Shown: in pieces, positions 59,659-64,000 of the stretch
Layout: the number at the start of each line of letters is the position of its first letter
Numbering within the stretch: the first letter of the stretch is position 1
Assembly: GCF_900021155.1 (NCBI RefSeq)
Contig: NZ_FCNT01000059.1
Span: forward strand, 1 to 64,000
Length of the DNA: 64,000 nucleotides
Direction: 5' to 3'
Source: Alistipes sp. CHKCI003
GTDB taxonomy: Bacteria; Bacteroidota; Bacteroidia; Bacteroidales; Rikenellaceae
Notes under the pieces: model-generated
The model's database searches: none
What the model was told of the DNA's origin: nothing
The model's input: only the letters and a program-made list of their open reading frames with translations
Position numbers and translations under genes: made by a program

Positions 59659-60678
59659 ATGGGACTTTTTTCATTGACGCAGGAGTTGGCCATAGACCTC
59701 GGTACGGCCAACACGCTTATAATCTATAACGGGAAGGTCGTGGTGGACGAACCGTCGATCGTGGCGCTCGACGTGCATTCGGGCAAACTGGTGGCCATCG
59801 GCCAGCAGGCGCGGCAGATGCACGAGAAGACCAATCCCAACATCAAGACGATCCGTCCGCTGAAGGACGGCGTGATCGCCGACTTCAACGCCACGGAGCT
59901 GATGCTGCGCGGAATGATCAAGAAGGTGAAGACTTCGGGAAGCCTCTTTTCTCCGTCGCTGAGGATGGTGATCTGCATCCCGTCGGGTTCGACCAACGTC
60001 GAAATCCGCGCCGTGCGCGACTCGGCCGAACATGCCGGCGGCCGCGAGGTCTACATGATCTACGAGCCGATGGCCGCGGCGCTGGGCGCAGGGCTCGACG
60101 TCGAGGCGCCCGAGGGCAACATGGTCATAGACATCGGCGGCGGTACGACCGAGATCGCCTGCATTTCGCTGGGCGGCATCGTCTGCTCGGAGTCGATCAA
60201 CATCGCGGGCGACGTTTTCACGACCGATATTCAGAGCTATGTCCGCCAGCAGCACAACATCCGTATCGGCGAACGCACGGCCGAGGCGATCAAATGTTCG
60301 ATCGGCGCCGCGATCTCCGATCTGGAGCCCGAACCCGAGGATTTCGTGGTAACGGGTCCCAACATGCTCACGGCGCTGCCCCAAACGGTGTCGCTTAGTT
60401 ACAGCGAAATCGCCTATGCGCTCGAAAAGTCGCTCGTCAAGATCGACGCGGCGCTGATGAAGGTGCTCGAATCCATGCCGCCGGAGCTCTACGCCGACAT
60501 CGTGAAGAACGGGATCTATCTGGCGGGCGGCGGCGCCCTCATCAAGGGGCTCGACCGTCGTCTGTCCGAGAAGACGGGCATTCCGTTCCACATCGCCGAA
60601 GATCCCTTGCGGGCGATCGCCCGCGGCACGGGCATCGCCTTAAAGAACATCAACCGCTTCTCGTTCCTGATGAAATGA
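59659..60678 (+). CDS. mreB: rod shape-determining protein MreB
   Basis: 339 aa actin-fold ATPase. DLGTANTLIIYNGKVVVDEPS is the phosphate-1 region; then RPLKDGVIADF, DIGGGTTEIACISLGG (phosphate 2) and YLAGGGALIKGLDRRL (adenosine motif). Filaments under the inner membrane position wall synthesis with MreC, MreD, RodA and PBP2. First gene of the shape locus; mreC follows only after 438 nt. Start ATG 59659 gives the family N-terminus MGLFSLTQEL. Confidence 0.96.
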   Translation: MGLFSLTQELAIDLGTANTLIIYNGKVVVDEPSIVALDVHSGKLVAIGQQARQMHEKTNPNIKTIRPLKDGVIADFNATELMLRGMIKKVKTSGSLFSPSLRMVICIPSGSTNVEIRAVRDSAEHAGGREVYMIYEPMAAALGAGLDVEAPEGNMVIDIGGGTTEIACISLGGIVCSESINIAGDVFTTDIQSYVRQQHNIRIGERTAEAIKCSIGAAISDLEPEPEDFVVTGPNMLTALPQTVSLSYSEIAYALEKSLVKIDAALMKVLESMPPELYADIVKNGIYLAGGGALIKGLDRRLSEKTGIPFHIAEDPLRAIARGTGIALKNINRFSFLMK

Positions 60679-61116
60679 GGCGCACGGCGCGCGGGGAGGA
60701 TTTTCGGAGTGCGCCGCAAACCGACGGGAAGAGGCCGGCGCCTCGGGTGTCCTGACGGCGGCGGGGCGCTTGAGGCGGTGAGGAGATGAGACGATGGGCT
60801 GGGACGCCGGGGCGGTTCGGACGGGATCCGGAGCGGTCCGGCGCAAGATGCGGACGACGGCGCTTTCGGCCGATTCCGTGCGATGCGAAGAGACCGTGGG
60901 GATGCAAGAAGTCGGGCCGCCGCCCCGGAGCGCGTGCCGGCCGGAACGGATGGGAGCGATGGCGGATCGGATCGGTCGGGAATGATGCCGGACGATAAGG
61001 CGGAAAATGAGAACGAGGGGCGGCGGGCGCGGCCGGCCGCGCCGATGGATGGGAACGATAGATAGAACGATTGCGGGCACGGGCGTGTCCGCAATCTTGA
61101 ATGAAAGGAAGAACCG
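60679..61116. other. gene-free spacer between mreB and mreC
   Basis: 438 nt, GC-rich (cgg and gcg repeats), no credible gene. mreB and mreC are usually close; here the gap is long. AAAGGAAG at 61104-61111 is the ribosome site of mreC. No internal promoter was recognised. Confidence 0.55.
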
Positions 61117-61971
61117 TTGTACAAACTTTTGGAGTTTATCCGAAGCACCTATGTCGTGCTGCTGTTCGTGGTGATCGAAGCCGTGGCTTTCCGTTGCTAC
61201 GCGCATTCGTCCGCCTATACCGAGGCGCGGTTGCTCGCGCGCTCGAACGAGGTGGCGGGAAGCGTGCACGGCTTTTTCGCGGGTGTGAAGCACTATTTCG
61301 AACTCGGCCGCGAGAACCGTCTCCTCACGGCCCGCGTAGCGGAGTTGCAGACGTTGTTGTCCGAGTATCGGAGCGCCGAGACCGAGGCGCGTCTCGACGG
61401 CTACATGGACGGCAACGCCCATACGCAATACGAATTGACGACCGCGGCCGTGGTCTCGAACTCGATCAACAAGCAGCGCAACTTCATCGTGCTGAACCGC
61501 GGTCTGCGCGACGGCGTCGCACCCGACATGGCCGTGCTTTCGCCCGACGGCGCGATGGTCGGCTACGTCGTGGAGTGCTCGGAGCGTTACGCCGTGGCGA
61601 TCTCCATCCTCAATACTTCGTTCCGTGCCAGCGGCAAGATCGCCGGGAGCGACTATTTCGGGTCGATTCTCTGGGACGGTTCGGACCCGTACCGCGTAAC
61701 GATGGCCGAGCTTTCGAAATACGCCGAACCACAGGTGGGCGACGAAGTGGTTTCGACCGGTTTTTCGCAGTATTTCCCCGCCGAAATTCCGATCGGCACC
61801 ATCGAACGGGTCGTGCTGAACGAAGCACGGACGGCCTATACGGTCGATGTGCGGCTGGCGGTGGACGTGTCGGGATTGGGCGATGTGATTCTCGTGCGCA
61901 ACAACGACCTGCACGAGGTCGAGACGCTGCGTGCGAGCGATAAAGTCAAAGAACTGAACGAAAGGCCATGA
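61117..61971 (+). CDS. mreC: rod shape-determining protein MreC
   Basis: 284 aa. One N-terminal membrane helix (TYVVLLFVVIEAVAF), a periplasmic coiled coil (about 60-90, ELGRENRLLTARVAELQTLL), then the MreC beta domain with NFIVLNRGLRDGVAPDMAVL and VGDEVVSTGFSQYFPAEIPI. Bridges MreB to PBP2/RodA. The start is TTG 61117: it has AAAGGAAG six nt upstream and gives the family start (M)YKLLEFIRSTYV. An ATG at 61101 is in another frame. Overlaps mreD by 4 nt. Confidence 0.9.
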   Translation: MYKLLEFIRSTYVVLLFVVIEAVAFRCYAHSSAYTEARLLARSNEVAGSVHGFFAGVKHYFELGRENRLLTARVAELQTLLSEYRSAETEARLDGYMDGNAHTQYELTTAAVVSNSINKQRNFIVLNRGLRDGVAPDMAVLSPDGAMVGYVVECSERYAVAISILNTSFRASGKIAGSDYFGSILWDGSDPYRVTMAELSKYAEPQVGDEVVSTGFSQYFPAEIPIGTIERVVLNEARTAYTVDVRLAVDVSGLGDVILVRNNDLHEVETLRASDKVKELNERP

Positions 61972-62489
61972 CACATCGCAGAATCCTCTATTTCGTGCTT
62001 TTCGCGGCGACGCAGCTGTTGCAGGCATTTCTGTTCAACAACCTGACGCTCAGCGTATGGTTCAATCCGCTCATATACGTCGCGTTCGTGGCTCTGCTGC
62101 CGCTCGAAACCCCGCACGGCCTCGTACTGCTCGGGGGCCTCGCGGCGGGCTTCGCGGCCGACTGGTTCATGGGCGGTGCGGGAATCAACACGATCGCCAC
62201 GGTATTCGCGGCGTTCGTGCGGCCTTTCCTGCTCGCGCTGCTGTTCGAGAAGGAGAACATCCGCGAAGGGGGCATCCCTTCGTCCGAGCGGCTGGGACGA
62301 TGGGGTTTCCTGCGCTATCTCGCCGTCTTCGTGCTGTTGCACCACTTCGTGTTCTTCGCGCTCGAAGCGCTTTCGTGGGCCCGTTTCGGGCAGACGTTGC
62401 TGCGGGTGGCGGTGAGCGGTACGGCTGCCGTAGCCCTCACATGGCTCGCGGCGCGGCTCTTCACCTCTAAACTCACGGTTCGCGTATGA
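61968..62489 (+). CDS. mreD: rod shape-determining protein MreD
   Basis: 173 aa, strongly hydrophobic with about five membrane segments (for example RILYFVLFAATQLLQAFLF, LVLLGGLAAGFAADWFMGG). Sequence similarity between MreD proteins is low; the assignment rests on size, topology and position between mreC and the PBP2 gene. Starts by ATGA overlap with mreC and ends by ATGA overlap with mrdA, so all three are translationally coupled. Confidence 0.9.
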   Translation: MTHRRILYFVLFAATQLLQAFLFNNLTLSVWFNPLIYVAFVALLPLETPHGLVLLGGLAAGFAADWFMGGAGINTIATVFAAFVRPFLLALLFEKENIREGGIPSSERLGRWGFLRYLAVFVLLHHFVFFALEALSWARFGQTLLRVAVSGTAAVALTWLAARLFTSKLTVRV

Positions 62490-64000
62490 GTGGGGAGGAG
62501 TATGTGCGGATGCGGACGTTGCAGGTCGTGGTGCTCGTCGTCTTCGGGGTGATCGCGGCGCGGCTCTGTTATCTGCAACTTTTCGATACGAAGTATGCGG
62601 AGCTGGCCAAGGCCAACGCACTGCGCCGCGAAGTGCTCTACCCGCCGCGGGGCGAGGTGTACGACCGAAACGGCGAATTTCTGGTCCAGAGCCGCGAGTG
62701 CTACGACCTGATGGTCGTCTCGCGCGACATAGACCGCCGCGGATTCGACACGGCGTTGCTCTGTTCCGTTACGGGCATCCCGCGCGAGAAGCTCGAAAAG
62801 GAGCTGCGCAATGCCGCGGCCTATCCGCGGGCACCCCGCATGATAGCGAACTATATCTCCAAGGAGGATAAACTCCGTTTCGACGAATGCAATTTCCGCG
62901 GCTTCTATACCGTCTACCGTACCGCGCGGCAGTATCCGCGCAAGGTGGGGGGCAATCTGCTGGGCTATGTAGGCGAAGTGAACTCCTCGATGCTGCGGCG
63001 CTACCCCGAATACAGACCCGGCGAATACGTCGGGGTGAGCGGCGTGGAATCGGCCTACGAATCCGAACTCCGGGGACGGAAGGGGGTGCGTATCCGGGAG
63101 ATCGACACACACGGAGCGATCAAGGGCTCCTACATGAACGGCCGGTACGATACGGTGCCCGAGCCCGGGAAGTACATCGTCTGCACGATCGACGCCCGGT
63201 TGCAGCTTTTCGCCGAGGAGCTCATGCGCGGCAAGGTGGGGGCGGCCGTAGCCATCGAACCGGCGACGGGCGAGATCCTGATGATGGTCTCCTCGCCCAC
63301 GTACGACCCCGACGAACTGGTGGGCCGCGAACGAGGCAACCACTACGTCGAGATGATGAACAACAAGCGCCATCCGTTGTTCAACCGGGCTGTGAGCGCG
63401 AAATATCCGCCGGGTTCGACCTTCAAACTCGTGCAGGGGTTGATCGGATTGCAGGAGGGGGTGCTCCGTCCCTCGGATCGCCATCCGTGCCGCGAGGGCT
63501 ATCAGGTGGGGCGCCTCTCGATGAAGTGCCACGAGCACGCATCGCCGGTCGATCTGCGCTATGCGGTTTCGACTTCGTGCAACGCCTACTTCTGCTATGT
63601 CTTCCGCGATATTCTGGACAATCCGAAGTACGGCGGCGCGAAAAACGGCTTCGACGTGTGGAGGGAGTATGTCGAAAGTTTCGGCTTCGGCCGCAAGCTC
63701 GGTTCCGACTTTCTGAACGAAGGCAACGGCTATGTCCCCGACCGTGCGTTCTACGATCGTCGCTACCGCGGGTCGTGGAATTCGCTCACGGTGCTGTCGC
63801 TCGCCATCGGACAGGGCGAGCTGGGCTGCACGCCGTTGCAGATGGCCAACCTCGCGGCGATCGTCGCCAACCGCGGCTACTACTACATTCCGCATATCGT
63901 GAAGCGGGTCGAGGGCCGGGATTCGCTCGACCGGCGTTTCTACGAGAGGCACTACACGAAGGTTGACCCGAAATATTTCGAGCCGATCGTCGAGGGTATG
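62486..64000 (+). CDS. mrdA: penicillin-binding protein 2 (MrdA), 3' end beyond the window
   Basis: Open from ATG 62486 to the window edge (505 codons so far). One N-terminal membrane helix (VVVLVVFGVIAARLCYLQLF), then the PBP dimerisation region (YPPRGEVYDRNGEFLVQ) and the transpeptidase domain. The latter has the SxxK nucleophile in YPPGSTFK (S311/K314) and SxN as S364-C-N. The KTG motif must lie past the edge. Elongation-specific transpeptidase, working with MreBCD and RodA. Stop codon not seen. Confidence 0.94.
   Translation, partial: MSGEEYVRMRTLQVVVLVVFGVIAARLCYLQLFDTKYAELAKANALRREVLYPPRGEVYDRNGEFLVQSRECYDLMVVSRDIDRRGFDTALLCSVTGIPREKLEKELRNAAAYPRAPRMIANYISKEDKLRFDECNFRGFYTVYRTARQYPRKVGGNLLGYVGEVNSSMLRRYPEYRPGEYVGVSGVESAYESELRGRKGVRIREIDTHGAIKGSYMNGRYDTVPEPGKYIVCTIDARLQLFAEELMRGKVGAAVAIEPATGEILMMVSSPTYDPDELVGRERGNHYVEMMNNKRHPLFNRAVSAKYPPGSTFKLVQGLIGLQEGVLRPSDRHPCREGYQVGRLSMKCHEHASPVDLRYAVSTSCNAYFCYVFRDILDNPKYGGAKNGFDVWREYVESFGFGRKLGSDFLNEGNGYVPDRAFYDRRYRGSWNSLTVLSLAIGQGELGCTPLQMANLAAIVANRGYYYIPHIVKRVEGRDSLDRRFYERHYTKVDPKYFEPIVEGM

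Noticed and set aside
1..64000. CRISPR array, tRNA or rRNA genes
   Set aside because: No regular short repeats with unique spacers and no cloverleaf or rRNA-like stretch were recognised in any spacer. A tRNA scan and an rRNA covariance search would settle this.

Overview
The window reads as a high-GC member of the Bacteroidales, most likely Alistipes-like (Rikenellaceae). The sequence shows Bacteroidetes-type promoters (TAnnTTTG at -7, sometimes with TTG 19-20 nt upstream), a TamL-type lipoprotein, a DUF4837 lipoprotein, a BACON-domain M64 peptidase and a CarboxypepD_reg-type TonB-dependent receptor. The genus is inference from these families plus base composition. I found no tRNA, rRNA, CRISPR array or intact insertion sequence.

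Layout. (1) 119-11206: a surface-sugar locus on the + strand. It has three CDP-3,6-dideoxyhexose enzymes (ddhC/rfbH, ddhA/rfbF, ddhB/rfbG), an NAD-dependent sugar reductase/epimerase, and then a tightly packed cassette: DRE-TIM aldolase with an extra C-terminal domain, short-chain dehydrogenase, dehydroquinate-synthase-like cyclase, ThDP-dependent carboligase, and a GT2 glycosyltransferase containing a C9 tract. This is the best candidate for an undescribed pathway. (2) 11612-18584 (- strand): aspartate-semialdehyde dehydrogenase, a class A PBP, a three-part surface protein (gluzincin-like metallopeptidase, beta-propeller, outer-membrane barrel) and a SUI1 factor. (3) 18675-22773 (+): a lone DUF4435 protein, a small membrane protein and a TonB-dependent receptor. 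(4) 23960-25888 (-): dapF, a 66-aa protein and an alpha/beta hydrolase, divergent from a nitroreductase and TamL (25966-29105). (5) 29746-36388 (-): an AraC-type regulator, then uppS-bamA-ompH-ompH and nadK. (6) 36440-40768 (+): pdxJ, a CCA-adding-type nucleotidyltransferase, a Big_2 lipoprotein and a DMT transporter, facing thioesterase, Sua5 and VOC genes (40689-42059, -). (7) 42184-47624 (+): a 1533-aa BACON/LRR/redoxin-like/M64 lipoprotein and yebC. (8) 48757-59465: rplS, surE, a two-component pair, cls with DUF4837, a polysaccharide deacetylase, efp, and gpsA-pgi-rubrerythrin-like. (9) 59659-64000 (+): mreB, mreC, mreD and the first part of mrdA, which runs off the window.

How the genes fit together. 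Much of the window serves the cell envelope: sugar-nucleotide synthesis and transfer, the undecaprenyl carrier (uppS), outer-membrane assembly (BamA, two OmpH/Skp chaperones, TamL), peptidoglycan precursors (asd, dapF), peptidoglycan synthesis and shape (PBP1A, MreBCD, PBP2), and phospholipid supply (gpsA, cls).

Long intergenic spacers (1466-2033, 2817-3094, 11207-11611, 22774-23959, 29106-29745, 38566-38902, 47625-48756, 49126-49582, 60679-61116) are GC-rich and gene-free. Two of them carry copies of the same tandem repeat family in opposite orientation. Protein function names rest on motifs read by eye; no database search was possible.
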